The notes beneath the pieces are model-generated. The model made no database searches. It worked only from the letters and a program-made list of their open reading frames with translations, and had not been told where the DNA came from. A program made the position numbers and the translations under genes. From the NCBI RefSeq assembly GCF_900106785.1, contig NZ_LT629840.1, positions 1-62,485 on the forward strand: 62,485 nucleotides of DNA, written 5' to 3'. Numbering within the stretch: position 1 is the first letter of the stretch; every line of letters starts with the position of its first letter. This stretch comes from Prevotellamassilia timonensis. GTDB lineage: Bacteria > Bacteroidota > Bacteroidia > Bacteroidales > Bacteroidaceae. Of this stretch, positions 25,063 through 34,388 are shown one piece after another.

Positions 25063-27183
25063 ATGGCAAAGCACGATTTACATTTGACTCGTAACATCGG
25101 TATCATGGCTCACATCGATGCCGGTAAGACTACAACTTCTGAGCGTATCCTGTTCTACACAGGTAAAACTCACAAGATTGGCGAGGTACACGATGGTGGC
25201 GCTACCATGGACTGGATGGCCCAGGAGCAGGAGCGCGGTATCACTATCACCTCAGCTGCCACTACCTGCCAATGGCACTGGAACAACCAGATCTACAAGA
25301 TCAACTTGATTGATACTCCGGGACACGTTGACTTTACTGCCGAGGTAGAACGTTCACTCCGCGTGCTCGATGGCGCTGTAGCAACTTACTGTGCAGTAGG
25401 TGGCGTTGAACCCCAGTCTGAAACTGTATGGCGTCAGGCTGACAAGTATAACGTACCACGTATCGGTTATGTAAACAAGATGGACCGCTCAGGTGCCGAC
25501 TTCTTTGAAGTTGTACGCCAGATGAAGGCCATTCTTGGCGCTAATCCTTGTGTAATCTCAATTCCTATCGGTGCCGAAGAAAACTTCAAGGGTATCGTTG
25601 ACCTCATCAAGATGAAGGCTATCTTCTGGCACGATGAGACAATGGGCGCTGAATACGAAGTAGACGAAATTCCTGCCGAACTCAAAGACGAGGCTCAGGA
25701 ATGGCACGACAAGATGGTAGAAACTGCCGCTGAGTGCGACGAAGCCTTGATGGAGAAGTTCTTCGACGATCCTTCTTCTATCACTGAAGAGGAAATTGTG
25801 GCCGCTATCCGCAAGGGTACCCTCGCCATGGACATCGTTCCTATGACTCAGGGTTCTTCATTCAAGAACAAGGGTGTACAGACTCTGCTCGACTACGTAT
25901 GTATGTTCTTGCCCTCACCCCTCGACACTCCCAACATCGTGGGTACAAACCCCGAAACTGGCGAAGAGGAAGACCGCAAGCCGAGCGAAGAGGAACACAC
26001 TGCAGCTCTCGCATTCAAGATTGCTACCGACCCCTATGTAGGCCGTCTGACATTCTTCCGCGTTTACTCTGGTAAGATTGAAGCTGGTTCTTACATCTAC
26101 AACACCCGTTCACGCAAGAAGGAACGCGTTTCACGTCTGTTCCAGATGCACTCTAACCACCAGAACCCCGTTGAGGTTATCTCAGCCGGTGATATCGGTG
26201 CAGGTGTAGGTTTCAAGGATATCCACACTGGTGATACACTCTGCGACGAGGACGCACCTATCGTACTCGAATCTATGGACTTCCCCGATCCCGTTATCGG
26301 TATCGCTGTTGAGCCTAAGACTCAGAAGGACCTCGACAAGCTCTCACAGGGCTTGGCCAAGTTGGCTGAAGAGGATCCTACCTTCACCGTTAAGACTGAC
26401 GAGCAGAGCGGCCAGACCGTAATCTCAGGTATGGGTGAGCTCCACTTGGATATCATCATCGACCGTCTGAAGCGTGAGTTCAAGGTTGAATGTAACCAGG
26501 GTAAGCCTCAGGTTAACTACAAGGAGGCTATCACCAAGACTGTTAACCTCCGCGAGGTGTACAAGAAGCAGTCGGGTGGTCGTGGTAAGTTCGCCGACAT
26601 CATCGTTAACGTTGGTCCTGTAGACGAAGACTTCAAGGAAGGCGGCCTGCAGTTCATCAACAAGGTGACTGGCGGTAACATTCCTAAGGAATTCATCCCC
26701 TCAGTACAGAAGGGCTTTGAGAACGCCATGAAGAGCGGTGTGCTCGGTGGCTTCCCCTTGGACAGCTTGAAGGTTGAGTTGCTCGATGGTTCATTCCACC
26801 CCGTTGACTCTGACCAGTTGTCATTCGAAATCGCTGCCCTCCAGGCTTACAAGAACGCTTGCTCACAGGCTGGCCCCGTGCTCATGGAGCCTATCATGAA
26901 GCTTGAGGTTGTAACACCTGAGGAGAACATGGGTGACGTTATCGGTGACTTGAACAAGCGTCGTGGCCAGGTTGAAGGTATGGAAAGCAGCCGTAGCGGT
27001 GCACGTATCGTTAAGGCAATGGTTCCTCTGGCCGAAATGTTCGGTTATGTAACTGCCCTCCGTACCATCACTTCAGGTCGTGCATCAAGCTCTATGCAGT
27101 ACGACCACCACGCACCTGTATCTTCAAGCATCGCCAAGAGCGTGCTCGAGGAAATCAACGGTCGCGTTGACTTGGTTAAGTAA
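25063..27183 (+). CDS. fusA: Elongation factor G
   Basis: A 706-residue translocation GTPase. G1 is [10 protein letters not shown]2 [11 protein letters not shown]3 DTPGHVDF, G4 NKMDRSGAD; domain IV contains the [15 protein letters not shown] segment and the C-terminus ends [23 protein letters not shown]. Its place between rpsG and rpsJ is the standard str operon order, so it is the canonical EF-G and not a paralogue. Confidence 0.98.
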   Translation: MAKHDLHLTRNIGIMAHIDAGKTTTSERILFYTGKTHKIGEVHDGGATMDWMAQEQERGITITSAATTCQWHWNNQIYKINLIDTPGHVDFTAEVERSLRVLDGAVATYCAVGGVEPQSETVWRQADKYNVPRIGYVNKMDRSGADFFEVVRQMKAILGANPCVISIPIGAEENFKGIVDLIKMKAIFWHDETMGAEYEVDEIPAELKDEAQEWHDKMVETAAECDEALMEKFFDDPSSITEEEIVAAIRKGTLAMDIVPMTQGSSFKNKGVQTLLDYVCMFLPSPLDTPNIVGTNPETGEEEDRKPSEEEHTAALAFKIATDPYVGRLTFFRVYSGKIEAGSYIYNTRSRKKERVSRLFQMHSNHQNPVEVISAGDIGAGVGFKDIHTGDTLCDEDAPIVLESMDFPDPVIGIAVEPKTQKDLDKLSQGLAKLAEEDPTFTVKTDEQSGQTVISGMGELHLDIIIDRLKREFKVECNQGKPQVNYKEAITKTVNLREVYKKQSGGRGKFADIIVNVGPVDEDFKEGGLQFINKVTGGNIPKEFIPSVQKGFENAMKSGVLGGFPLDSLKVELLDGSFHPVDSDQLSFEIAALQAYKNACSQAGPVLMEPIMKLEVVTPEENMGDVIGDLNKRRGQVEGMESSRSGARIVKAMVPLAEMFGYVTALRTITSGRASSSMQYDHHAPVSSSIAKSVLEEINGRVDLVK

Positions 27184-27211
27184 TTAGCCAACACTTAGCA
27201 AACAACATTTT

Positions 27212-27266
27212 ACTTTGATTGGGAGCGGGATAACGAATGACTCTTATCCCGCCCGCCCAACAAAGT
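27212..27266 (+). promoter_or_regulatory. Long imperfect hairpin between fusA and rpsJ
   Basis: ACTTTGaTTGGG..GCGGGATAA pairs with TTATCCCGC..CCCAAcAAAGT over about 21 bp with small bulges, loop CGAATGACTC. No T run follows. It could be an attenuator or the binding site of a ribosomal protein, or limit mRNA decay at the EF-G/S10 boundary. Confidence 0.55.
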
Positions 27267-27294
27267 GTTTCATTACAAACAATTATAATACACA

Positions 27295-27600
27295 ATGAGT
27301 CAGAAAATCCGTATTAAGCTGAAAAGCTTCGATCACACTCTCGTTGAAAAGTCAGCTGAGAAGATCGTGAAGAATGTTAAGGCCACTGGTGCCGTAGTGA
27401 GCGGTCCTATCCCCCTCCCTACTCGCAAGCGCATCATCACTGTTAACCGCTCTACCTTCGTTAACAAGAAGAGCCGCGAACAGTTTGAGATCTCAACTTA
27501 CAAGCGTCTTATCGACATCTACAGCTCAACTGCCAAGACTGTTGACGCTTTGATGAAGCTTGAGTTGCCTTGTGGCGTTGAAGTAGAAATCAAGGTATAG
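27295..27600 (+). CDS. rpsJ: 30S ribosomal protein S10
   Basis: A 101-residue S10 ([55 protein letters not shown]). In most Bacteroidales it is followed directly by rplC and the rest of the S10 operon. Here a terminator follows 35 nt downstream, then unrelated genes. S10 is also NusA/NusB-linked (NusE), so separate regulation is conceivable. Confidence 0.97.
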   Translation: MSQKIRIKLKSFDHTLVEKSAEKIVKNVKATGAVVSGPIPLPTRKRIITVNRSTFVNKKSREQFEISTYKRLIDIYSSTAKTVDALMKLELPCGVEVEIKV

Positions 27601-27635
27601 TACCCTGACTACTACATCATTCTTTCAAACTAAGG

Positions 27636-27699
27636 AATGCAAAAGTCCCTCATCGACAATAGAAATACTCTCTTGTCAATGGGGGACTTCGCATTTTAT
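27636..27699 (+). terminator. Terminator after rpsJ
   Basis: AATGC..AAGTCCC..CAT.GACAA pairs with TTGTC.ATG.GGGACTT.GCATT, a stem of about 20 bp with small bulges, followed by TTATAT. It ends the str operon here. Confidence 0.75.
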
Positions 27700-27751
27700 A
27701 TGCAACAACAAAGAATAACCTTATACCAGGAATTTAACCAAAGAAGAATTT

Positions 27752-28315
27752 ATGGAGAGAACAGAGCTTTTTATATGCCAATGTTTTGATGTCAGTCATC
27801 AGTTAATATTACAAACTCTTGAAACGGAAGAAAACGAGGAGCGTATCGTTTATGGAAACTTTCACCTTGTTCATCTCGACTTTTGGGATAAATTGAAAAG
27901 TGCAACAAAATATATCTTTGGCATAAAACGCGAGGACGGCGATTTTGATGCGATGCTGTTACGCCCAGAGGACGCTGGCAAACTTGAACAATTCGCCAAT
28001 TACTTGAATGCCAATACCTCGACTGACAACAAGGACACCACTCCATCGCTATTCACTTTCTGCAGTAAGGACAATGTCTATAACGTGAACTATGATACCC
28101 ATAAAAAAACGTGCTATGATGGGAGCATACAGACACATTCCGAGTTGTCAATATGCGTGTCGATGAAACCGGGAAACGTGTTTTACAGACTCTATCGAGT
28201 GACCAAACATCTATTGGGTTATTGCTCATGCTATGGCGATATCGACTCTTTTGAGTTTAAGCAGGCAGATGCTGAAAAACTTCATCGTATGGTTAAGGGA
28301 ATGAGAGCGTGTTAG
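27752..28315 (+). CDS. Unknown protein with a phage-like duplicated domain
   Basis: A 187-residue protein made of two related halves. Residues about 5-85 contain the pattern FWDKLKSATKYIFGIKREDGDFDAMLL..EDAGKLEQFANYL, and residues about 125-185 contain FYRLYRVTKHLLGYCSCYGDIDSFEFKQADAEKLHRMVKGM. Both resemble a small protein often encoded by Bacteroidetes phages and prophages (W/F-x-R/K-LKxAxKYIFG-x-K..GDFD). The role is unknown. It sits where rplC would be expected, with AT-rich base use unlike the str genes, which suggests transfer. Confidence 0.6.
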   Translation: MERTELFICQCFDVSHQLILQTLETEENEERIVYGNFHLVHLDFWDKLKSATKYIFGIKREDGDFDAMLLRPEDAGKLEQFANYLNANTSTDNKDTTPSLFTFCSKDNVYNVNYDTHKKTCYDGSIQTHSELSICVSMKPGNVFYRLYRVTKHLLGYCSCYGDIDSFEFKQADAEKLHRMVKGMRAC

Positions 28316-28324
28316 AACACGAGC

Positions 28325-28434
28325 ACTAATGGGGGCGACGCGTCTCGCGTCGGGAAAAGAACCAGCAATTATTTAGTATAGTTTGCTTCTTTCCTTTTAA
28401 TTATCCCGACGCGAGACGCGTCGCCCCCATTAGT
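28325..28434. repeat. REP inverted pair
   Basis: Forward palindrome 28325-28354 and reverse palindrome 28405-28434 enclose a 50-nt AT-rich centre not seen in the other pairs. The pair as a whole can fold into one large hairpin. Confidence 0.9.
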
Positions 28435-28565
28435 GCTTGCGTTTTTTGCAGCACGTTTTACGCTACTTAAAATGCAACAAAAACGGTCGCGCTTTTGATG
28501 CCTATTTCGAACACCCTATCTGAAAGGGCAAAAGCATTAAAACCTGTCATGGACAACGTAATATC

Positions 28566-28610
28566 TTTTGTTCTTATGTCCTTATGTTCTTATGTTCTCC
28601 GCGTTAGCGG
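28566..28610. repeat. CTTATGTT tandem with CGCGTTAGCGG (copy 3)
   Basis: Three CTTATGTT/C units then CCGCGTTAGCGG, as at 8542-8589. The gap 28316-28680 holds only this and the REP pair. Confidence 0.5.
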
Positions 28611-28680
28611 CTAATCTCACAAAGCACAAACAATGAAGCAGAAGCACCACATTCCCCTGACATTGTCACTTTCTGCGCCT

Positions 28681-30060
28681 TCAGCACACCTCGTCATGCT
28701 TGCGCCTCACATAGTATAATGTAGCCTTGCTGCTGCGCCGGCGCGGCACTTGCAGCTGCACCAGTTCACGCCCTAATGCCACGGCCGTGAACTTCTGTCC
28801 CATACCACGCATGGCACGCTTTATTTCGAGCAAAATGGCAGTGGCCGTCAACCATTCACTACCCTCTATGTCCGACACCTCATGCCCGTTGCCAACGGGC
28901 GCAAACTCAAACAACCTTGCAAAACACTCGCGCAGGGGCGACGCCTGGTAATACAAACGGTTGTGCTGCTGTATCAGCTCCTCCTCGGTATGCGTAAAGT
29001 ATGTAATCTCGCCGTTTTTCACCTCGTGCAGCAACTGTGCATAAAGTTGCGCATAGTCGAGCGGCGTGTCACAGTCTATGACGCGCTTCACCTCCTGACA
29101 ATAAAAACGACGGCTGCCCGTGGGGTCGGTCAAGAGGTCGAACCTGTTGCTGGTACCTATAAACGAGGCCACACGCGCCATTTTGCTAAATCCGGCAGCA
29201 TAGGGGCGGCGCGCCTGCATGGTGCCAAGCTGAACCAAATTTTTAAGTTTGGCGTTGTGCAACTTGTTGTAGCGGTCAAACTCGTCAAGGTTGACAAGCG
29301 CAAAGCGCGACAGCGCCAGTTCAAGACGCTCGTCGCCGGCCAGCTCAAACTTGTCGGTGTAGTAATTGCGCAGTTCGGGAGGCAGCAACATGCGGCAAAA
29401 CGTACTTTTGCGCACACCCTGCTCCTCGCTCACCAACAGCGGTATCATGGCATTGCCGCAGGTGCTTGCGCCGCCCGCTGTGGCCTGCACCCAACCAGCC
29501 ACCATGCAGCGCAACCAGCGTCCGAACACCATGCGCCACAGCGCATCGGTGCTCACCCGTTCAGCCAGTGGACCCACGCGGTCGATGCCGTCCCATTGCG
29601 GCAGTGACTGCAAATAAGCGCTGAAGGGGTGATACTGCGGCATGTAGGCCGACTCCACAATGCGGTCCACATCATTGTTCCACACCATGCAGCCCCGTTT
29701 GTGCAGGTCAATCACCATCGTGTTGCGCACCAGTTTGCTCGCGGGTACAAACCCTTTGTCCGCCTGGTCGCGCCGTTGCACTTCAGGCGTGCGGTCAAGC
29801 ACATTGTAGCGAATGTCGTACAGCTCGTCCATAAGACTGATGGCTTGTTCGGTCAGACCGCAGTTCGTGGTGCTGCCAGTTGTTTGTGGTGCGCAGTCAG
29901 TGTCGTTGCGCATGCGTTTTTTTCGCTGGGGCTTTACAGTGTTTTTAGTTTGTGGTTCCGCGCTATGCGCGATAACGTCTATCAGTTTGTCAACGCCACG
30001 TTTCACAATGGCATCGGCATAGCGCAACATTCTGTTAAGCATTTGTTTCATGGTAGTCAT
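28681..30060 (-). CDS. VapE/VirE-like primase-helicase, orphan copy
   Basis: A 459-residue protein of the VapE-domain group (virulence-associated E). The N-terminal ~75 residues are basic and poorly structured. The ATPase core has a Walker A variant EEQGVRKST (214-220), LVNLDEFDRY with D259-E260, and the typical GTSNRFDLLTDPTGSRRF. Such proteins are replicative helicases of phages, satellites and islands. It stands alone, with no integrase or capsid genes. A -7/-33 pair, a perfect palindrome and the 340-bp ATCTTACAC element lie upstream, in an arrangement partly repeated at 60040-60566. The start at 30060 (or 30051) follows the promoter. Confidence 0.8.
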   Translation of the reverse strand: MTTMKQMLNRMLRYADAIVKRGVDKLIDVIAHSAEPQTKNTVKPQRKKRMRNDTDCAPQTTGSTTNCGLTEQAISLMDELYDIRYNVLDRTPEVQRRDQADKGFVPASKLVRNTMVIDLHKRGCMVWNNDVDRIVESAYMPQYHPFSAYLQSLPQWDGIDRVGPLAERVSTDALWRMVFGRWLRCMVAGWVQATAGGASTCGNAMIPLLVSEEQGVRKSTFCRMLLPPELRNYYTDKFELAGDERLELALSRFALVNLDEFDRYNKLHNAKLKNLVQLGTMQARRPYAAGFSKMARVASFIGTSNRFDLLTDPTGSRRFYCQEVKRVIDCDTPLDYAQLYAQLLHEVKNGEITYFTHTEEELIQQHNRLYYQASPLRECFARLFEFAPVGNGHEVSDIEGSEWLTATAILLEIKRAMRGMGQKFTAVALGRELVQLQVPRRRSSKATLYYVRRKHDEVC

Positions 30061-30088
30061 ACAATTTGGTTTAGAATTTGGTTTAGTA

Positions 30089-30137
30089 CAAAAGTAAAGT
30101 GCTGCAAAGGTAACACCAAGGCATTGCACCCAACAAA
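30089..30137 (-). promoter_or_regulatory. Candidate promoter(s) of the VapE-like gene
   Basis: On the minus strand a TTTG-like box near 30134-30137, 21 nt, then TACCTTTG (30105-30112), and a further TACTTTTG (30089-30096). The transcript would start about 40 nt before the ATG. Confidence 0.6.
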
Positions 30138-30141
30138 AAAA

Positions 30142-30158
30142 GTGTACAATTTGTACAC
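30142..30158. promoter_or_regulatory. Perfect palindrome GTGTACAATTTGTACAC upstream of the VapE-like gene
   Basis: A 17-nt perfect dyad just upstream of the -33 box, a place typical of an operator or activator site. The same 17 bases occur at 60152-60168 at the same place relative to the remnant gene start. Confidence 0.7.
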
Positions 30159-30217
30159 AAATAATTGCTCCCTTCCCGTCTGCCTACTAGTAAAAGAGTG
30201 CGTGTGTTTTTACTGCC

Positions 30218-30557
30218 ATCTTACACTTTTTGTGCGTAACAAGTTGATATACAGAGATTTCAAGAGTGTAAGATGATTCCAAAATATCTTACACACCCCT
30301 ACATACATCTTACAGTCCCCACCCCACTGCCCCGCAGTTGGTTTTGTCGTATGCAGTAAATAATACGCCACAGGGACGTAGAAAAATCTGTCGGAGCAAC
30401 AGGCTTTTCTGCTCCCCTATGCCGTGATATTATCTACCCGTGCTTGTGCCGTGTGGCAGCGTGTGGGTTGTGTAGGTTGCGTGCAAGTGAAATATGTAAT
30501 ATCTTACACTGAGTAAGGTATTGATAATCAATGAGTTGCAATGTGTTAGTGTAAGAT
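30218..30557 (-). repeat. VapE-associated ~340-bp element, copy 2 (beside the intact gene)
   Basis: Bounded by ATCTTACAC (30218-30226) and GTGTAAGAT (30549-30557). Modules ATCTTACAC-N39-GTGTAAGAT lie at 30218-30274 and 30501-30557, with extra copies at 30286-30294 and 30307-30315 (last base changed). The inner stem TCTGTCG-gag-CAACAG has a C-A mismatch on the plus strand that becomes G.U on the minus strand, the strand of the VapE-like gene. No reading frame is conserved among copies. Confidence 0.85.
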
Positions 30558-30648
30558 GCAAGATACTCGGTGTGTAAGTTGTTGTAGTATGGTAAAAGGT
30601 CCCGCTACCACTAAACGTAAGCACTAAACACTACCACCAAACGCAAGC

Positions 30649-30790
30649 TCTAATGGGGGCGACGCGTCCCGCGTCGGGCATTAAAGCAAAGGTTTATGCA
30701 CTTAATAAAGGCTCATAGACAGTGGTAATTACACACTTGTCTGTGAGCCTTTGCCTTGATCCCGACGCGGGACGCGTCGCCCCCATTAGT
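30649..30790. repeat. REP inverted pair with GTCTGTGAGCC centre
   Basis: Forward 30649-30678, reverse 30761-30790, enclosing the hairpin AAAGGCTCATAGAC (30707-30720) with GTCTGTGAGCCTTT (30739-30752). The C-to-T change keeps a G.T pair in the stem. Confidence 0.9.
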
Positions 30791-30847
30791 GGTAGCGTTT
30801 CTTCAAGCGACAAACGCTATCACTAAGCGCTATCACCAAACGCAAGC

Positions 30848-30992
30848 ACTAATGGGGGCGACGCGTCCCGCGTCGGGCATTAAAGCAAAGGTTAATACAC
30901 TACCAAACAAAGACTCACAGACAGCACTAATTACATGCCTGTCTGTGAGCCTTGCCTTAATGCCCGACGCGGGACGCGTCGCCCCCATTAGT
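30848..30992. repeat. REP inverted pair with GTCTGTGAGCC centre (tandem neighbour)
   Basis: Forward 30848-30877, reverse 30963-30992, with the same type of centre (30909-30953). It is separated from the previous pair by about 57 nt of (GCTATCACTAA)-type flank. The two pairs lie head to tail, so the whole unit was duplicated. Confidence 0.9.
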
Positions 30993-31031
30993 GGTAGAGT
31001 TTCTTCAAGCGACAAACGCTATCACTAAGTG

Positions 31032-33950
31032 CTACGACAAAGCCTCCTTCAGATATTTGGCCGTGTAACCCTTACCCTGTGCCATCACCTCCTCGGGGGT
31101 GCCACAAGCCACAAGCTGACCTCCCTCACGTCCGCCTTCCGGACCGAGGTCTATCATGTAGTCGGCACACTTTATCACATCAAGGTTATGCTCAATGATA
31201 ACGATGGTATGACCACGCTCAATCAAAGCGTTGAAAGCTTTTAGCAAGCGGTTGATGTCGTGAAAGTGAAGGCCCGTGGTGGGTTCGTCGAATATAAAGA
31301 GCGTGGGCACAGAGCGTTCCTGCCCAAGGTAGTAGGCCAGTTTGACGCGCTGGTTTTCGCCACCCGACAGAGTAGAACTTGACTGGCCAAGCTTGATGTA
31401 GCCCAGACCAACCTCCTGCAACGGACGCAAGCGGTTGACAATCTTAGTCTGATTGTGTTCGCTGAAGAACTCCATTGCCTGATTTACGGTCATTTCGAGA
31501 ATGTCGTAAATGTTCTTTCCCTCATATTTCACCTCGAGTATGTCGCTTTTGAAGCGCTTGCCGTGGCAACTCTCACACTCCAGCACGAGGTCGGCCATGA
31601 ATTGCATCTCCACCTTTACCGTGCCCTCGCCCTTGCATTCCTCGCAACGGCCGCCATCGGCATTGAATGAGAAATAGGCTGGTGTAAACTCCATTTGCTT
31701 GGCCAGGGGTTGGGCAGCCATGAGTTTGCGTATCTCGTCGTAAGCCTTGACATACGTCACAGCATTTGAGCGCGATGAGCGACCTATCGGGTTCTGATCG
31801 ACAAATTCTATGGCCTGCACGGCATCAATGTCGCCCGAAAGTTTTGTAAACTCCCCGGGCCTTTCGGTCACCTCGTCCTTAGCCCGTTTCAAAGCGCGGT
31901 AAAATATGTCGCGCACCAGTGTCGACTTGCCCGAACCGCTTACCCCCGTCACCACCGTCATGACGTTGAGCGGAAAGTCCACATCAATGCCTTTCAAGTT
32001 GTTGGCCCGTGCGCCCTCCACCCTGATGGCGCGGTTCCACGAGCGGCGCGACAGCGGCATGGGTATGTGCTCAAGGCCATACAAGTAATTGAGCGTGTGC
32101 GAGGTGTACAGTTGTTTGTCGGCATCGTATACAGCCGATGTGGCGCGCAAGGCCTTTTCGTCGGCCACATAGGGGCCATTATATACAACCTGTCCGCCAA
32201 GGCGTCCGGCCTCCGGCCCTATGTCGATAATGTAGTCGGCCGCACGCATGATTTCCTCATCGTGCTCCACCACAATCACCGTATTGCCCAAGTCGCGCAA
32301 CTCCTTGAGCACACGTATCAGGCGGGCAGTATCGCGCGGGTGGAGTCCGATGCTTGGCTCGTCGAGTATGTAAAGCGAGCCTACCAATGACGAACCGAGC
32401 GAGGTGGCCAGGTTAATGCGCTGACTTTCGCCACCCGACAGGGTGTTCGACACGCGGTCGAGCGTCAGGTAGTCAAGTCCCACCTCCGACAAGAATTTCA
32501 AGCGGCTGCGTATTTCGTTGAGCAAGCGTTTGCCTACTGCGGCATCGTGCTCAGAGAGTTCGAGGTGTTCAAAGAACGGGAGCAATTCCTTCACCGGCAT
32601 TCTCACCAGTTCGGTTATGCTGCGCCCGCCCACCTTGACGTATTCGGCATCGGGCTTCAGGCGCGAGCCATGACAGTCGGGGCACTCCGTTTTGCCACGA
32701 TAACGCGCCAACATCACGCGATACTGTATTTTGTATTGGTTGCGCTCCAGCATGCGGAAGAAAGCGTCAATGCTCACTCGCTGCTCCTCGGGCAAAGCCT
32801 GCTCGGCCTTGTCGCCGTGCCACAATATGTCCTTTTGCTTGCGTGTGAGTTTGAAATAAGGCTCGAATATAGGGAAATCAAGCCCCTTTTGCGAGCAACG
32901 GCGCGCAAACTCGTGCAACCATTCTTGCATCTTTTCACCACGCCAGCACATTACAGCGCCCTGCATCAGGCTGAGCGATGTGTCGGGCACTACCAGATGC
33001 TCGCTGATGCCCATTATCTTGCCAAACCCCTCGCAACGCTCGCAAGCGCCAATGGGCGAGTTGAACGAGAACATGTTGTCGTCGGGCTCGCGAAACTTCA
33101 TGCCATCGGCTTCGAAACGTGTGGAGAAGGTGTGCAATATGCGGGCCGGATAAAAGCGCAACATACAGGTGCCGTCGCCCTCGAAGAAGGCCGTTTCGGC
33201 CGAGTCAGCCAAACGCGACTGCACATCGTGCTGCTTGCTCACCGCCAGACGGTCGATGAGCAACGCCACCTGGCTCATGGTGTAATGTTGTGCGTCGGGC
33301 TGCGCGGCCACACTGCCAGCCTCGTCGCTGTCCACCGGTGCATCGTCTACCACCAGTTTGCCTTGCTGCAGGTCGTTGAGAAAGTCCTCAATGCGCACCA
33401 TCTCGCCATCGACATCGAGGCGTGACAGGCCTTGCTGCAAGTCAACCTGCAACTGTGCTGCCAGACTGCGCCCATGACGCACACGCATGGGGGCTGTCAC
33501 CGTGAAGCGCGTACCCTCAGAGTACGACAGCATGCAGTCTACCACGTCCTGCACCGTATTGCGCTTTACCTCTGCCCCGCTGATGGGCGAAAAGGTGTGA
33601 CCCACGCGGGCAAAGAGCAAGCGCAAATATTCGTATATCTCGGTGCTTGTGCCAACCGTTGAACGCGGATTGCGGCTCGTCACTTTCTGCTCAATGGCTA
33701 TGGCGGGCGGCAGACCCTTGATGTAGTCACACTCAGGCTTGTTCATGCGTCCAAGAAACTGGCGCGCATAGGCCGACAAACTTTCGACATAGCGTCGCTG
33801 TCCCTCGGCATACAGTGTGTCGAAGGCCAACGACGATTTGCCCGACCCCGAAAGGCCGGTCACCACTATCAGTTTGTCGCGCGGTATATCAAGGCTTATA
33901 TTCTTCAGGTTATTCACCCTTGCACCCTTTACCTGTATTATATTGTCCAT
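31032..33950 (-). CDS. uvrA: Excinuclease ABC subunit A
   Basis: A 972-residue damage-recognition ATPase of nucleotide excision repair, working as a dimer with UvrB. It has two ABC modules: Walker [10 protein letters not shown] and GVSGSGKST, signatures LSGGESQRI and LSGGENQRV. Zinc-binding CxxC pairs occur in [21 protein letters not shown] and CEECKGEG...CESCHGKR. The start [17 protein letters not shown] at 33950 is the family's usual N-terminus. The 3' end lies 40 nt from a REP pair. Confidence 0.96.
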   Translation of the reverse strand: MDNIIQVKGARVNNLKNISLDIPRDKLIVVTGLSGSGKSSLAFDTLYAEGQRRYVESLSAYARQFLGRMNKPECDYIKGLPPAIAIEQKVTSRNPRSTVGTSTEIYEYLRLLFARVGHTFSPISGAEVKRNTVQDVVDCMLSYSEGTRFTVTAPMRVRHGRSLAAQLQVDLQQGLSRLDVDGEMVRIEDFLNDLQQGKLVVDDAPVDSDEAGSVAAQPDAQHYTMSQVALLIDRLAVSKQHDVQSRLADSAETAFFEGDGTCMLRFYPARILHTFSTRFEADGMKFREPDDNMFSFNSPIGACERCEGFGKIMGISEHLVVPDTSLSLMQGAVMCWRGEKMQEWLHEFARRCSQKGLDFPIFEPYFKLTRKQKDILWHGDKAEQALPEEQRVSIDAFFRMLERNQYKIQYRVMLARYRGKTECPDCHGSRLKPDAEYVKVGGRSITELVRMPVKELLPFFEHLELSEHDAAVGKRLLNEIRSRLKFLSEVGLDYLTLDRVSNTLSGGESQRINLATSLGSSLVGSLYILDEPSIGLHPRDTARLIRVLKELRDLGNTVIVVEHDEEIMRAADYIIDIGPEAGRLGGQVVYNGPYVADEKALRATSAVYDADKQLYTSHTLNYLYGLEHIPMPLSRRSWNRAIRVEGARANNLKGIDVDFPLNVMTVVTGVSGSGKSTLVRDIFYRALKRAKDEVTERPGEFTKLSGDIDAVQAIEFVDQNPIGRSSRSNAVTYVKAYDEIRKLMAAQPLAKQMEFTPAYFSFNADGGRCEECKGEGTVKVEMQFMADLVLECESCHGKRFKSDILEVKYEGKNIYDILEMTVNQAMEFFSEHNQTKIVNRLRPLQEVGLGYIKLGQSSSTLSGGENQRVKLAYYLGQERSVPTLFIFDEPTTGLHFHDINRLLKAFNALIERGHTIVIIEHNLDVIKCADYMIDLGPEGGREGGQLVACGTPEEVMAQGKGYTAKYLKEALS

Positions 33951-33978
33951 TATGCTGTCATGTATCAAGTAAGTCAAA

Positions 33979-34207
33979 TTTCGGATTTAGCAAATGCGGG
34001 CTGAAAGCCCAAGTATTTACTTAGCCCAGGGCATCGCCCTGGGGGGAATTGAACAAGGAAGTGACGCCCTGTAAGGGCAGAAGTAAAGCCACTTCATCAT
34101 ACTTTTGCCCTTACAGGGCGTAACGTTTCTTCTTGCGGGCGACCCAGGGCGTTGCCCCGGGCTATGGATTACATTGGGCTTTCAGCCCGCACTTGCTAAA
34201 TCCGAAA
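33979..34207. repeat. 229-bp palindromic intergenic element (GGGCTTTCAGCCC type)
   Basis: Outer arms beginning TTTCGGATTTAGCAAATGCG (33979 onward) and ending in its near-complement (to 34207) enclose nested stems: GGGCTGAAAGCCC, AGCCCAGGGC..TCGCCCTGGG and ACGCCCTGTAAGGGC with its partner. It lies between the divergent uvrA and dxs genes and belongs to a repeat type I recall as frequent in Bacteroides/Prevotella genomes. It is unrelated to the GCGACGCG REP family. Confidence 0.8.
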
Positions 34208-34307
34208 CTCGAGTGAAGTAAGTATGCAAAATTACAGAAATGTTTTGGGCTAACACTCCAAAACAAGTTTTTCGTAGCGAAATATATGCGGTTACCAAAA
34301 AATATGC

Positions 34308-34315
34308 TAATTTTG
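34308..34315 (+). promoter_or_regulatory. Candidate dxs promoter
   Basis: TAATTTTG (TAnnTTTG) lies 73 nt before the dxs ATG chosen at 34389. It sits 8 nt before the alternative ATG at 34323, which argues against that start. Confidence 0.55.
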
Positions 34316-34388
34316 CTTTGATATGCGCCCACATGGCCACTCTCTGCGAAAGGGAAGCCGCACCGCGCATGGCCTCAGCACTGATAGC

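Noticed and set aside
34323-34388. Longer start for dxs
   Set aside because: It would begin about 8 nt after the -7 box and adds residues absent from the family.
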